From positions 124,001 to 188,000 of the forward strand of contig JAJSPD010000061.1 in assembly GCA_021307315.1 (NCBI GenBank): DNA of 64,000 nucleotides, in the 5' to 3' direction. A model generated the notes under the pieces. It saw only the letters and a list, made by a program, of their open reading frames with translations, was not told where the DNA came from and did not search any database. Positions 1-11,530 of this stretch are shown here, in pieces (position 1 is the first letter of the stretch; every line of letters starts with the position of its first letter). Source of the DNA: Bisporella sp. PMI_857. Its lineage: Eukaryota; Ascomycota; Leotiomycetes; Helotiales; Helotiaceae. The position numbers and the translations under genes were made by a program.

Positions 1-2021
1 AGAAGCTTCGATAAGAGTTTAGTCTGTCGACTCATCTATCTAAAGCTTTGGATTTATGGGGGCCTGGCCTTCACGGTGCCGAATGCTGAATTTCTAAAGG
101 AGCAGATTTAAGTATAGCAAGCCAATTGTCTCTTTACCAGAACGGAACGCTGTAAATCAAGACGAAGACGACCATATACATGACACTCCCCTGATTATAC
201 TTGTGTTATTGAGGACGTTCTCAAAAGATTTATACATATACCACGTTTGTCGAAATTCTAAAATCTGAAATGAGCTTTCCGTGGTTAACCCCAAACTTGG
301 GGTTACTGAGGCAAGGACTATAACTTTTCTGGGATCCCGACCTCAGGGCTGCCTACAGGGCTAAGGTGCATTGGTTGGTACTGTGTATTGAAGTAGACCG
401 AATATTAAGGCTCTTCACATAGAAGCAAAGACGTTACAAAGCTAGTAAGGCAAGTCGTAGATTGCTAACTAAAGTATGGATTTGAGCACAAGGTTCCCAG
501 TTAATGAACAGTCTATCTTCTTACAGAGCTCCTTACGTTCGTAGGACGTACTAGGCACCCGCGTCCATCGCATGGCTTCAACCTTCCTCCCAATTCCGTT
601 ATAGTGAGCGTATAGGTGATCCTGTCCTAGGACTCCTTTTGTTCTAAGAATTCGCCCGCAGCCTTGCTTATCCTGGAACATTTATCCGCCGATCATGGCA
701 AAAACACCATGGACTCGGATCTTTAGTCGCCGACATTTCGTAAATATGAAAAATTTCACTATACCATTTTATACAGTGATACCCTCGATCATAATGGACT
801 CTCTGCTATAGTCATAGCAGGAGAAATATATCAAATCAAAATTCGGAAAGAGTAGTTCTAAATCACATAACTGGCCAACTGCTCAAGACGGCAAAGTGCC
901 CTGTAATAGGGGATATCAATGTGTACAATGTAGCATGGCCGAAAAAACCTAAGATTGTGTTTGGTACTCAGAAAATGGGCACGCTAACTAACTGGGCACA
1001 CTAAGTATATAAGCAACCTATGCATTACCTGAGCCTTCTCTCAACGCGTGGCTTTCATTGCCGAGATTCTCTTATCAATGTTCTGTGCAAGGATTGCCAA
1101 TAGGCAACAGCTACAGTCAATTTTCTAATTAAAGACATCGCAACGCTATTACTCTTTTGATTTAATTGAGTTATACATGAGAGTTAAGAAGGGTGAATTC
1201 TCCTCTGAATGAAGCCGCAATCAGCCTGACTCCTATAAGTACAGAATGCCTCGTTTAGGCTTGATAAAAGCAAGTAATATCATTGGATAGAAGAACAAAC
1301 ATGCTATTTCCTAACCTGGCGGATGTAAGTTATGGCCTTGATCAACATGTGCCTTCAGCACCTGTATTGTAACACAGCATCTGAATTGTAACACACTTAA
1401 GAGAAGAGAAGCCAGATTCTTCAGTATGTGCTGGGAGAACTATCGCGACTGATTATCTTCAGAAGAGCGTACGCCGCCAGCTGGCTGTGTTAGTGTGGTG
1501 TCACATAACAACAGTTTGTGTCAGGCTTTGAAGGTATACGAAGACAACTCAGATTAGATTCAAAAGGCGTGGAACACTACGTGAAATTATGGTCGCAGCC
1601 AGCTGCTGGACCTCTCGTAAGGCTTACCCGACTGTGGGCTTAAATGGACAGTGATGGTTCTGAGTAAGCACAGCCTCGAGCAAGCGGTATGTAAGTAGCC
1701 CGGGGCCGCCTGCAGGCTTCGGAATTAGCCTTCCGTATTGCCATGTGGCAGACATCTAGGGCTTTGCTATTAAGCAGGCGCACCTACAGCCTTGCCATTT
1801 GATGCAGGCCGAGAAGTAAACTTACAACCCGCCTTAGACTCGTTAAGCCTGCTGTGCTAATCTTGTGGCAGCCTTGAGATAGTTTTGATTTTCTAGAAGG
1901 AGATAATAGCTGACGCTCCGTCTCTGTATCCACCCACTTTTCTGAAACCATCAGTTGCATACTTCAATCGGAATTAAAATTAGTTTTCCCATTTTTCGAA
2001 CTTCCAGCGCTAATAAGCTAG
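1..2021. other. Unassigned AT-balanced region
   Basis: No open frame longer than about 70 codons and no recognisable motif on either strand. The last part (about 1890-2021) may hold an intron or 5' exon of the membrane-protein gene that becomes readable at 2022. Otherwise I see nothing I can name. Confidence 0.5.
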
Positions 2022-3085
2022 GCAGAGCAACTTGCAGGGATTATTCCCCTAGCTGCGTTAATCGAATTCATTAATGTTGAAGGAAAGCTCTATTGCACAG
2101 AGCTCAGCACATCGGTATGCCTCTGGAACCGGCCAGTTACGCCAAAAGGAGCTCGATTATTATTCTCTGATGATGAAACTACCTACACCGCCTGTTTAGA
2201 TCGACTTGAACACAGTTCTACCCTACATTGCCTTGATGGACGATATGGGGATTGGTACCCGTCTAGTGCACCAACCACAGTGCGTGAGTGTATATTCTCT
2301 ACGAGCATAGAAGACCATACCCCAACGAACATCCAAATATGTTAGATCAATGCTCTCGAAAACAGCGCTTAGAAATCCTGTAAGTCTCTCGGGAGCCGCA
2401 CTCAAACCGTCGGCCTAGACCACGCTGTTCTTGGGTAGGTATCCCTCCACAAGGATATTCGAGATATCATTTCATCTCCGTCTCCGGATGGATACTGTGG
2501 ATCTTCAGTATATCAATTAGTGGGCTAGCTCGCCTCTATATTGCATCGCTATATCTTTTCATGATGCCACTTACTGGTCTCATGATTCGTGCTATGTATG
2601 GCACTCGCTCTCGTGAGCTTCTCGACAACCGCAATACCCCCTTCGATCGCTTAGTTGTAGTTACTGAGAGCTTGAACTCTTCCCAGTGGTGGGGCTTCTT
2701 GGGCGAGAGCAATACTGTAAACTCGCTACTCAATAAGCCACATTATCACGATGCTATCATACCAGACAACGGCAATAAATCATTGCGAATGATGCTAGCC
2801 TTCCTCATTGGAAGTCAATGGTGTTTGACAGTTAGCGCATGTTCAGTGCAAGGTTGGAACGCATATATCGTTCCATCCTGGATATTGTTGTGTGCGGTTG
2901 TCAGCAGTCACGGATATCCGCTTCGGAGCCGCGTAAAAGACTGGCTCCAGCATGATTGTGGGATACGAATACGGCATATTGTGGCAGAGTTTTCTTCCCA
3001 AAGGTCACTCTTAAGTACCTTGGTCTATCTCAATCCTGATAGCAAGGAGAGCAGGATGCTGTGGATCAATCCAGTTTTGGCTTAA
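2022..3085 (+). CDS. Fungal membrane protein of unknown function (5' end not resolved)
   Basis: Two readable blocks join through one intron. Block 1 (2022-2340) encodes a Cys-containing, likely extracellular segment with LSCLDGRYG-like text (seen as LHCLDGRYGDWYP) and EDHTPTNIQ. A GT...AG intron at 2341-2438 (gttaga/gggtag, 98 nt) then restores the frame into block 2 (2439-3085). Block 2 has a hydrophobic stretch (residues WILWIF through LYIASLYLF), a loop ending in ESLNSSQWWGFLGESNTVNS, and a second hydrophobic segment. An in-frame stop (2019-2021) next to a CTAG shows that block 1 starts at a 3' splice site, so upstream exons are missing from this model. Within 2338-2379 a +1 frame also reads as protein-like text ending at a GTAAGT. 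A frameshifted, decaying copy is therefore the alternative. I do not recognise the function. Confidence 0.45.
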
Positions 3086-3377
3086 GGAGAACAGAGAAAC
3101 GGATGGGAGCGAGCGTTATTAGGCTATATCAATACGGGAGCTGTAGACAAAGAGGCTGAAAGGAATATTGGTGGAAATTTATAGTTGAAGGAGTGGGTGT
3201 GGGCAAGAATGTGAGAGTAAATTCGTGGCCGAATACGCTAGAGTATGAATCAGAAGTTCCATAATCTTAGACTATAGCATAGCTTCTGCAGTCGTGTGAC
3301 AGGTCGAGTGCCTTTCCGACCTGTTAAGCAATATTTTAACAGCAATGATGATTATCCTTCGGCCTCTGATCTGTTCA

Positions 3378-6152
3378 TTATGCAATGCTTGCGGTTCTGC
3401 TGCGTGTAAACCTACTATACCAGGCAGGCTTCGGTTCATGAAATGTTTGAGCACGTGTTGGAGCCTGAAAACTATGTGATCCCTCGCTCTGTGTTCTAGA
3501 TGTTGGTTCAACAGTGTTTGGCAACAATTCCAACGATCTATCGACTATCCATTTCTTAGTGAACAATTGCTCTCCAATGAAGTGCAACTTTGGTTCTCCA
3601 TCTTCGTACTGGCGTTTAAGCCCTTCAATCCTATTTAAATTTTGGATACGACTGGCCCAGACTCGGCATAGAACCTGAACTTCAAAGCCTCCATTGGAAA
3701 CATTCTTGATTGAAACCAACAACGCGATTTCCTTCGAACTTACCAGTGGGAGACGCGGGTTAATGATTGCGAGCCTCTTCGTCTCATCACCAATCTTCTG
3801 AGGGAATTTTTCTTTATCAGCGGGTTCGATTTCATACCACTCCGAGAGCGTATAATGACACGGAAATTCAATCAAAGTGTATTGGTCAAGAGAGATTTCT
3901 CCAACCTCATTCTCACTCGCGTCTCGAGCTATGGAGTGAAGAATAAAGCCGGGAAAGTTAACTTCAAGCCCAGCGCCCTTCCTGAGTGAAGCCGGCTGGT
4001 CGATAGTAAGCAGAAGAGGATCGGGAGAATCTATGTCATGAGCACTAAGCCAAGTGCGCGGCGCCCAACGGTAGCCCTCCTCAGTCAACGGCTCCCCGGG
4101 TAGGAATATCATGCCGCTAGGTACAAGTGGGTTTTCCTTAGATAGCAGCTCTAAGAGCTTACGCATGCGAGCGTTAACCTCCTCCTTGGTGCCCGAACCT
4201 CCAGGAATCCAGCTCACAAAGCTCTCGACGTCTAACTGGAACAATATCGCAAGCGCCAACGCTTCATGATGGTCTTCTGATGTGGTCCGCCACTGAGCGG
4301 CCTTCCAGGTCGCCGCTACAAAGGCACGGTCTACCATGTATTTCTCTCTTTTCTGTAAAAGATTTGACCTCAAATGACCAAGCATCATATCATGATATGC
4401 CCTTGTAACCTCGGCTAGACCAGAGGAAAGGGATTTGTTTTCCTTGTGAAAGCTGTCTTCGAGCTCTTCCATATGACACGGGGTCCCATGACGGAAAACG
4501 AACCATATGCTTTTGCTATAGACTGCTTCTTGTAAAGTCCACAATCTACGCATCCAAGGGCTCATAGTTATCTTAATAGCAGCTTCAGAGTATTTGTGAC
4601 CTTTTTCTTGATCCATTAGACTGTTATCAAGCACTATCATGTTTTTTGCAGAGAGATACACATGATGCATTGTCTGGACTGCCATAGTCCTCTGGTTTCG
4701 ATAATTCTCGCCGTTTGGAATTGTTAAGGTATCAATCCAAAAAAGCTCTGCATCTGTGGGGATCTCACCGGCTACCGACTTCGTCTGATTCCGTCTTCGG
4801 ATCCGTGCGAATATTTCCTTGAATTCCATAAGTTGACAAAGGTTTATCATGTTTTGATCCTGATCTCCAAAATGGTCTGTCCAGACGTGAGAGAAAACGT
4901 GATATTCCGGGGGATCCTTGCCACGCTCCCAAGGAACCAGTTTGATCTGTGGATTGTGTTCGGACGAATGAAATAGGAGTAACGGGATGCCACCACGTTT
5001 AATTATATCGGCGATAGCCTTTGAATTCACCTTCATCTCACAGCATTTCTGCCTGTCACATTTCTTTGAATGTCTTAGCTCGTGCTTAGATTCCTTAGGC
5101 ACAATATTCTCAGGGGATTCCACCTGACACCGTTCGTAAGTGCAATCTTTGTGTTGCTCCTGGGGCATGCCAATGTCTAATGATGCCAGGTATATTAGGC
5201 CAGTCGAATTTCTGCGCATGATTGCTTGAAGCATAGCAACCGCTTTCCGACACCACTTCTTTTCCAGGAGGAGCAACGCGTGTTTACTGTTTCCCCATCC
5301 CTGATTTCGGTACTCATGGTCATGCCAGCCCCTCATCTCGAATTGGCAGGATTGTTGTATCATAATATGAGCTCTGGTTAAGGTCTCGCCTAGTATCATG
5401 AGCGAGAGTGATATTTCATCATCCACCGGCCATGACGGATAATGGCCAGCACGCATGACGGTACAATGCGTGGAGACGAGCGATCTTGCAAAATCTAATA
5501 CACGCTGTATATGGGCAAATCTCTGTGTTTGTCGCTTGTCTCGCTTGCTGTGCTTGATCTGGTATGACTCTTCAAAGGATTTCCACCTTGTTAGGTATTC
5601 CGGCAAACGTTGTGTCGAGATGTAACTGGTTGGACCAGCGTGGAAATAAAAATGGGCATAACTAAAGCCACTAAAAAATCCAAAAACCTCATGCAATAAT
5701 TCAAAGAACAGCCAACGTTGAAAGAGCTTGTCCCACTGTGTTCGGTGATGTGGCTCGCCTGAGTCTGGATTGGCTGTTTTCACAACTTTTCCCATGTTGT
5801 CGATTTGCCAGCCATAATTTTCCAAAAAGTGAAAAAATCCATATTTATGGCGGTTGGAAGAATTAGGTTCCTGCAAGAGATCTACGCAGAACACACGAAT
5901 GTCCTTGCAGAGGCCGGGTTCCAGGTGGTGCAAGCCGACTTCGGTTGGCTTTCCAATATCGGCTACGCTCGGGATATTGGCGGCCATGGGGGAAAGAGAC
6001 TCCTCGCAGAGACCCTTTACGACGGGCCTAAGATTTTCCCAATTTGCGTCGAACAAGAGAAAACGGGGCTGGATTCTGCCGTAGCCACGAAGAAACGATT
6101 CTGGAAGCCTCTGACCGAGGGTGTTGGAGATAATCCCGTACCAAATTGGTGC
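3378..6152 (-). CDS. HET-domain (heterokaryon incompatibility-type) protein
   Basis: A single long exon of about 924 codons. The HET core (PF06985-type) lies on plus coordinates about 4500-4905. It contains YHVFSHVWTDHFGDQ (usual 'Y.ALSYVWG'), LFWIDTLTIP (usual 'WIDALCI'), a run AVQTMHHVYLSAKNMIVLD, and SPWMRRLWTLQEA (usual 'W..RAWTLQE'). HET domains act in fungal non-self recognition and programmed cell death (family knowledge). The N-terminal 400 residues are alpha-helical looking and not assigned, as is the 300-residue C-terminus. No ATG lies at the 5' end of the exon. The frame is open up to 6152, preceded by TTGATTAG, a good 3' splice site, so a short upstream exon probably carries the start. 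Placed opposite and next to the hydrolase/TPR/ankyrin gene, it suggests an incompatibility-gene neighbourhood. Confidence 0.8.
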   Translation of the reverse strand, partial: APIWYGIISNTLGQRLPESFLRGYGRIQPRFLLFDANWENLRPVVKGLCEESLSPMAANIPSVADIGKPTEVGLHHLEPGLCKDIRVFCVDLLQEPNSSNRHKYGFFHFLENYGWQIDNMGKVVKTANPDSGEPHHRTQWDKLFQRWLFFELLHEVFGFFSGFSYAHFYFHAGPTSYISTQRLPEYLTRWKSFEESYQIKHSKRDKRQTQRFAHIQRVLDFARSLVSTHCTVMRAGHYPSWPVDDEISLSLMILGETLTRAHIMIQQSCQFEMRGWHDHEYRNQGWGNSKHALLLLEKKWCRKAVAMLQAIMRRNSTGLIYLASLDIGMPQEQHKDCTYERCQVESPENIVPKESKHELRHSKKCDRQKCCEMKVNSKAIADIIKRGGIPLLLFHSSEHNPQIKLVPWERGKDPPEYHVFSHVWTDHFGDQDQNMINLCQLMEFKEIFARIRRRNQTKSVAGEIPTDAELFWIDTLTIPNGENYRNQRTMAVQTMHHVYLSAKNMIVLDNSLMDQEKGHKYSEAAIKITMSPWMRRLWTLQEAVYSKSIWFVFRHGTPCHMEELEDSFHKENKSLSSGLAEVTRAYHDMMLGHLRSNLLQKREKYMVDRAFVAATWKAAQWRTTSEDHHEALALAILFQLDVESFVSWIPGGSGTKEEVNARMRKLLELLSKENPLVPSGMIFLPGEPLTEEGYRWAPRTWLSAHDIDSPDPLLLTIDQPASLRKGAGLEVNFPGFILHSIARDASENEVGEISLDQYTLIEFPCHYTLSEWYEIEPADKEKFPQKIGDETKRLAIINPRLPLVSSKEIALLVSIKNVSNGGFEVQVLCRVWASRIQNLNRIEGLKRQYEDGEPKLHFIGEQLFTKKWIVDRSLELLPNTVEPTSRTQSEGSHSFQAPTRAQTFHEPKPAWYSRFTRSRTASIA

Positions 6153-7559
6153 CTAATCAACGCGAAAGTGCCTGATTTGGTGATACAATCTAGTCAGTGC
6201 TAAGCGTCTCTGATAGTCCGGGCACAACCAAGCAATTGGGCACTGTGAGCGAATTAGGTGGCAAGTCAAGGTTATAAATGTTTGCATTGCAGGGAAATTT
6301 ACTTCCGCCACGTCTTTAAGCCGCAGACTGCGAAGGGGGGCTCCGCGAACATTGTTATTCTGGGGGGTTGCAGGAATGGGATGAGAGCCTCTGGCGCTTA
6401 TACTGCCAATTCAATAGTTACAAGGCGGAACGGCATGAACGGGGGTTATGTTGGAACTCACGGCGCATCGCCTTTCTGTTCCAAACCTGTCTCAGCCTCT
6501 CACTTAGTATATTCTATGCAGAGAATAATTATTCGGTGGCTCAAGGGGATGTTAGTAAGATGATCGTATCCAAGATGAGAAGAAAAAGGGGTGTAGAGCA
6601 AGCCGCGGGGGGGGGGGGGGGGTTAGACCAGCCTCTTCCATAAGTTGTGATGGAATTGCTTTTGCTTTGAGGCGAGCAACGCCGTACCACACAATCAGGT
6701 TCAACCGCGGGCTTATAATGCTATATTACACAGGGAGGGCTGGGGGAAGAGCTGAGGCATTCACCACTCAGAAAATAGCAAGGTAGGTAGGACAGGCAAG
6801 TGTGCCAAAGCTCGGGCGAAGTTGCCATCTACCAATCCCTCAGGTACTCGATCAATTGATAATTCAACCACTCACTCACTCAATCAATCAATCAATCAAC
6901 CATCTATCAATCCACCATCCATCTGTCCAATCCTCATCATAATCGGTCACCGAATCAAGCGGGATGCGCCAACGCAGCCTTTCGATGCCTAGCCCGGCTA
7001 GCGTCAAGGAACGAAATATCTGATAGGCTGATGTGGTTGTTGCGCAATGCTAGCTCCTTGCTCCATCATGCAGAGCTACAATACACCACCACTGAGCCGC
7101 ACACCCTACATAAAAAATAAAAAATGGATCGATCATGGGGTTGCAATATGGCGTTATAAGGATGATGACCTATTATTAACACTGCTGATCACACTCAGCA
7201 TCACAGCTCATTGTATCATAGTCGTGGGTTGTCATACTTCCCGTGCAATCTGCCAAATTGATTTTTGCTCCCAATTTTCGCACAATACTCTCTTCGGACA
7301 CGCTAGAAGTATTCTTACGCGTCCAAATCGATACACCATCGTCTTCATGTATCAGCAAGACGAGTATGATGATGCGCTATTCCAGGATCACGGCAACGCA
7401 CCCAGAGCCATTAGTCATGTGAAAGCTCATACTTGGCCCCAAGGCAAGGTGGATAAGCGCGAATTCAATTATAGGCCACTGAAAGAAATATGGGTGGGAG
7501 ACAGACCTGACCAAGAGTATGACAACGAATTCTCAGTCTACTAATCATCGCTAATCTTC
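6153..7559. other. Intergenic region with low-complexity tracts
   Basis: Divergent spacer between the HET gene and the hydrolase/TPR/ankyrin gene. It probably holds the 5' exon of the former (6160-6350) and possibly an upstream exon of the latter. The sense frame 7347-7544 reads protein-like (MYQQDEYDDALFQDHG) but ends in a stop, and I could not splice it. A 16-G homopolymer lies at 6607-6622 and a (tcaa)n tract near 6881-6900. Confidence 0.5.
6607..6622. repeat. Poly-G homopolymer (16 nt)
   Basis: Sixteen consecutive G between ccgc and ttagacc. Prone to length error in sequencing. Confidence 0.9.
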
Positions 7560-10500
7560 ATGGAAAGTATGTACTATATAGATGGCATGAGCGAAGGCGA
7601 GGAATATCAGTGGCCGGCACAAGGCCAAGTAGCAGGACATCAGAGCGGATCCCAGCAGAAACCTAATTTCATCTCGTATGCATGGGTCGAGGAGTATTTG
7701 CCAAAAGACTTTCCACACACAAGAATGTGCGTGGGAGGTTTTCACGTGTTGCAAGCGGGTATCGACTTCCCCTCGGTGGCCGGCGAATTTGCGAAGCAAT
7801 TAATTCAAAAATGGAGCGAGGTAAGTTTGCAGGCTCTTAATTCTATGATTTGTAACACAGGGTTCATACAATCATACAGGACCGGCGCCCAGCCATATTC
7901 GTATCCCACGGCCTGGGGTGCTTAATTGTAGAGTTTTTGATGTCCCAAGATGTAGCCAAAGAATTAACACAGGCCATGACTGGCGTCTTACTTCTGGCTC
8001 CACCTCATTTTGGAAATAACGACGTTGCTTGGGGTGAGTTCGGAGCCCGAATGACTCATGCATTCAATATAAACATCACGAATGATCAAATAAAGCAGTT
8101 CCAGAGCGTAAACCTTGACTTTGGTTCTTGGTTAGAGAGGGATAGGCAAAGACGACACGGAAGATCTAAAATCTTTTCTTTGTTCGAGAAGCCGTTGTTA
8201 GACTATAGTCGGCCTAGAGCGTTCGTCGAACCAGTATGTAGATTGTGTCCATTTTGGATACTTATCACTGAATAATTCGCAGGTCGTCCCCTTCAACCTG
8301 GCGAATCTCGCCTCATCCAGATACGAACAGATTCAAGCAGATTTTGTAGGCATGACCAACTGTCACAGCCAAAATCAACAGAATCTCAGCAGAATAATCA
8401 ACAGGGTGAAACAATTGAGCACAAATGGTGCCCAATCATCATCTTCATTAGATGGGCGTGAAATTGCACTAGAACTTTCTGATGTTACTGAAGACATGAA
8501 GCTTGCCATTATACAAGCTGATCTGGGTCTGTACAGAGATGCGGAAGCAACCTGCGCACGGGTTATCCAGAATCTCAAACCTCATGATGACCCACAAATC
8601 CAACTTTTCTATCAAGAACAATTGGCTAAATTAGCTAGAGATCGTGGTGATTACGAAAACGCCTGCAAAATTGGCGCCAAAGTTTTGGAAGATAGAAAGA
8701 CGTTGTACAATTACGATGAAGCTAGTGTGCTGTACAGTGCTGGACAGCTCAGTCTTACTCTAAGCTGCCAAGACCGACCGCAAGAAGCCCTCTTTACAAT
8801 TCAACAGAGCTATGAAGCCTATCAAACAGAGCCTTTCGACACGATGCGTTCGACACAAGTCATGAGTATCTATGCTGAGATCTGTCAGGACGTTGGTGAC
8901 CATAGACTCGCCGAACTTCTTTTGCGTGATGTCTTTGCTGCCTCGCAAAAGCATCTGAAAAAAGATCATCAAGCTATCTCCGTATGCGAAATCCATCTAT
9001 CCAATGCTCTTGCTCGCTCAGGATACAAACGAGCTGCCAAAGGATGGTCTAAACATGCATTCCAAAGCATTGTTCGTACCCAAGGTAAGGCACATCCGAA
9101 TGCAGCTCTTGCCACTGAGGCGCTTGCGAATTGCTTTCGCTACAGTAACGAGCTGCAGCGCGCTTCTGAGTACTTCGAGGATCTTCTCTCCGACCTCACG
9201 GATGAAGGGTACAAATCTACACCAAGGTCTTGGCGAATCCGTAGCTCCCTTGCTGCTGTTTATGCCTTGCAAGGCTATAACGGGCAATGCGAGTACATGT
9301 TGCGGTATATCGTAAAGGAACAGCAAGCTACACTCGGCCCAAATCATCGCGATATACGCTGGACGAAAGAAGCTTTGCAGCATGTTCGTGCTCTTTTGAA
9401 AGATAAGTCAATTGATCATACAAGCTGGACAACTTCTGCACACCCAGTTTGTCAAAATGCCCTAAAGTTTTTTACGGGCCCACTTTCACTCACTCAAGAG
9501 GTCCAGGCGACAGCACTCAAAACATTTTCCTTCTCTTCCTGGCCTACACCTGGAATTGATCAGATGATCAAACTTCTTGAGAGCGAGAAACAAGAAGAGT
9601 TTGTTAAAAGCTTGGAAAATAATAAGAATCCTGAGCTCTTAGGAGTTGTGTTACGTTTAGCGGCCGTACGTGATAACATGGGGGCGGTTGCGGCTCTTCT
9701 CGATCGTGAAGTGCCTATTGAAAGTAAAGGCGGCTTCTACGGAACAGCCTTACAGGCAGCATGCGCCTTCCGATCATACAACGTTGCACAAATGCTTTTA
9801 AAGCGAGGTGCAGAGGTGAACAGTACAGGAGGCATATTCGGGTCGCCACTACGTGCCGCTGTTGTCGTTGGCGAAGAAAGAATCGTGCGCTTGCTGCTTG
9901 CAAATGATGCGAAACTAGTACTTGGAGACGAGAACGAGCCGAATTCTCAGCATTCCATGAGTTTGTTACAGATAGCGATCGCCTTCGGATACGATAACAT
10001 TGCATGCATTCTACTACAACTAGAACCACGATTTGCGACGTTGCCCGATATAACCTTTGGTAGCCCTTTGCAAGAAGCATGCTGTAAGGGCCGATCTGAT
10101 ATAGTGAAACTCCTTTTGCAAAATGGAGCGAATCCTGCGTCCACTGAAGGGATATTTGCCAGTCCCCTGGAAGCAGCGCGCGAGAACGACTTTCAAGATA
10201 TTATTACTATGCTAGAAGCACAATTGCCTTCATGTCCTCCCCAACGAACGTCATCAGCTAAGTCAATGCATGATAACAATGATCAGGATACTTTTCCTAG
10301 ACTAGAAGTCCGGATTGCTGCAACGCCTATCACACAAACATCACAAGATGAGTCAATATGTCTTGATATGCATGAGTCACCTAAATCGGAGAGACTCCTT
10401 AGCTCTTCGATAGGTCCTCCAAAGCATGAGAAGGCTAAAAGATCATCAAATTTTAAGATTTGCCCTTCTTTGAGGCCTCGAATTAAGAAAAGTTCTTATT

Positions 10501-10574
10501 TAGAATCCCTACAAGACAAGTACAAGCGCGTCCACAAGTTTTTCCATAGCTCTCAAAGCACAAGAAGGAGCTGA
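7560..10574 (+). CDS. Hydrolase-like / TPR / ankyrin repeat protein (NLR-like architecture without NB domain)
   Basis: Three exons: 7560-7820, 7880-8233 and 8283-10574. Both introns are phase 0 (gtaagt...cag, 59 nt; gtatgt...cag, 49 nt). The model is 968 aa. Residues about 45-200 match the alpha/beta-hydrolase (DUF676/lipase-like) domain common at the N-terminus of fungal TPR and NLR proteins: WVEEYLPKDFPHTRM, then PAIFVSHGLGCLIVEF, then GVLLLAPPHFG. The nucleophile elbow, usually G-H-S-L-G-G, reads S-H-G-L-G-C at residues 96-101, so the catalytic Ser is Gly98. Residues about 260-570 are helical TPR-like repeats. Residues about 680-850 hold four to five ankyrin repeats (GTALQAACAF, AQMLLKRGAEVN, GSPLQEACCKGRSDIVKLLL). 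The C-terminus is basic and Ser-rich. The ATG at 7560 is the first in frame, but the usual 'VHGL.GH' segment before WVEEYLP is missing, so an upstream exon is possible. Likely role by family: signalling or incompatibility. The exact function is unknown. Confidence 0.75.
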
Positions 10575-10823
10575 TCAGTTTTTGGAATTTCTAGCAACCG
10601 TAATCATCTTTCTGTTTCTATCATCTCCGCGGTGGAAAACTCCCTGCCAAATAGACCTAGGTTACTTTTAGGTATGAATAAGAATCGTACAGTTACGATT
10701 CAGCTCAGACAGTGATCGCAGACTATCCGTTTCGAGATTTCTGTTAGTGGCGCGCCCCAGTTTCAATGTATTATTACATAAATGCAGCTATTATATTTGT
10801 CAACGGGCAACCGAAAATATTTA
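10575..10823. other. Spacer, 3' flank of the TPR/ankyrin gene
   Basis: AT-rich spacer. Nothing identifiable before the foldback element begins. Confidence 0.5.
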
Positions 10824-11530
10824 CGGCAAATATCTCAAATACCATCGTTTTGTTGCCAAATATCTCATATACCACACTTTTTTTGCCGAATATCTCATAT
10901 ACCACTTTGATGGTATATGAGATATACGTCAACAAAACGATGGTATATCAGATATTCGTCAACATTCACTGTAAAGCCTGTAATACACTCTGTAGCAACT
11001 ACGCTGTAACAATCACAATACACGCTGCAGCAACTACAATACACACTATAGCAATACAATTACAATTACGATATAGCAATGCATGCTACAACAATACAAT
11101 TACAATTACGAGTTAAATACGCTGTAGCAATTTCATTGTAACAACTACAATACACGCTGCAGCAATATATACTGAAATAATGCAATTACAAATACAAATT
11201 AAATATAGTACAACTTATATTAATTTATATCGATATATTATATATTGCTAGTTTATATATTGTTATAGCGTGTATTGTAGTTGTTACAGCGTATTTAACT
11301 CGTAATTGTAATTGTATTGCTATAGCGTGTATTGTAGTTGCTGCAGCGTGTATTGTGATTGCTACAGTGTAGATGCACAAAAAAACGATGGTATATAAGA
11401 TATATTAGTGTTTCTCATATACCATCGTTTTGTCATTAAGTATCTGAAATACCACTGTTTTGCGCCAAGAGACAAATGGTGGTATATGAGATATTTGGCA
11501 ACAAAACGATGGTATTTGAGATATTTGCCG
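10824..11530. mobile_element. Foldback (long inverted repeat) element, ~707 bp
   Basis: The 52 bases at 10824-10875 are an exact reverse complement of 11479-11530. The interior repeats the same vocabulary. Blocks around 10977-11117 (gcaactacaatacac, acaattacaattacg) are mirrored in 11258-11370 (gtgtattgtagttg, cgtaattgtaattg). Several copies of a 'ggtatatgagatat' unit occur in both orientations. There is no transposase, so this is a non-autonomous foldback or MITE-like element. Two short open frames inside it are by-products of the repeats. Beyond the perfect arms the ends keep a weak match (aatatttacgg versus ccgaaatatt). I could not fix a target-site duplication. Confidence 0.8.

Noticed and set aside
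6258..6643. Overlapping plus-strand frames before the poly-G tract
   Set aside because: No motif or splice support; the second ends in a low-complexity run created by the G homopolymer.
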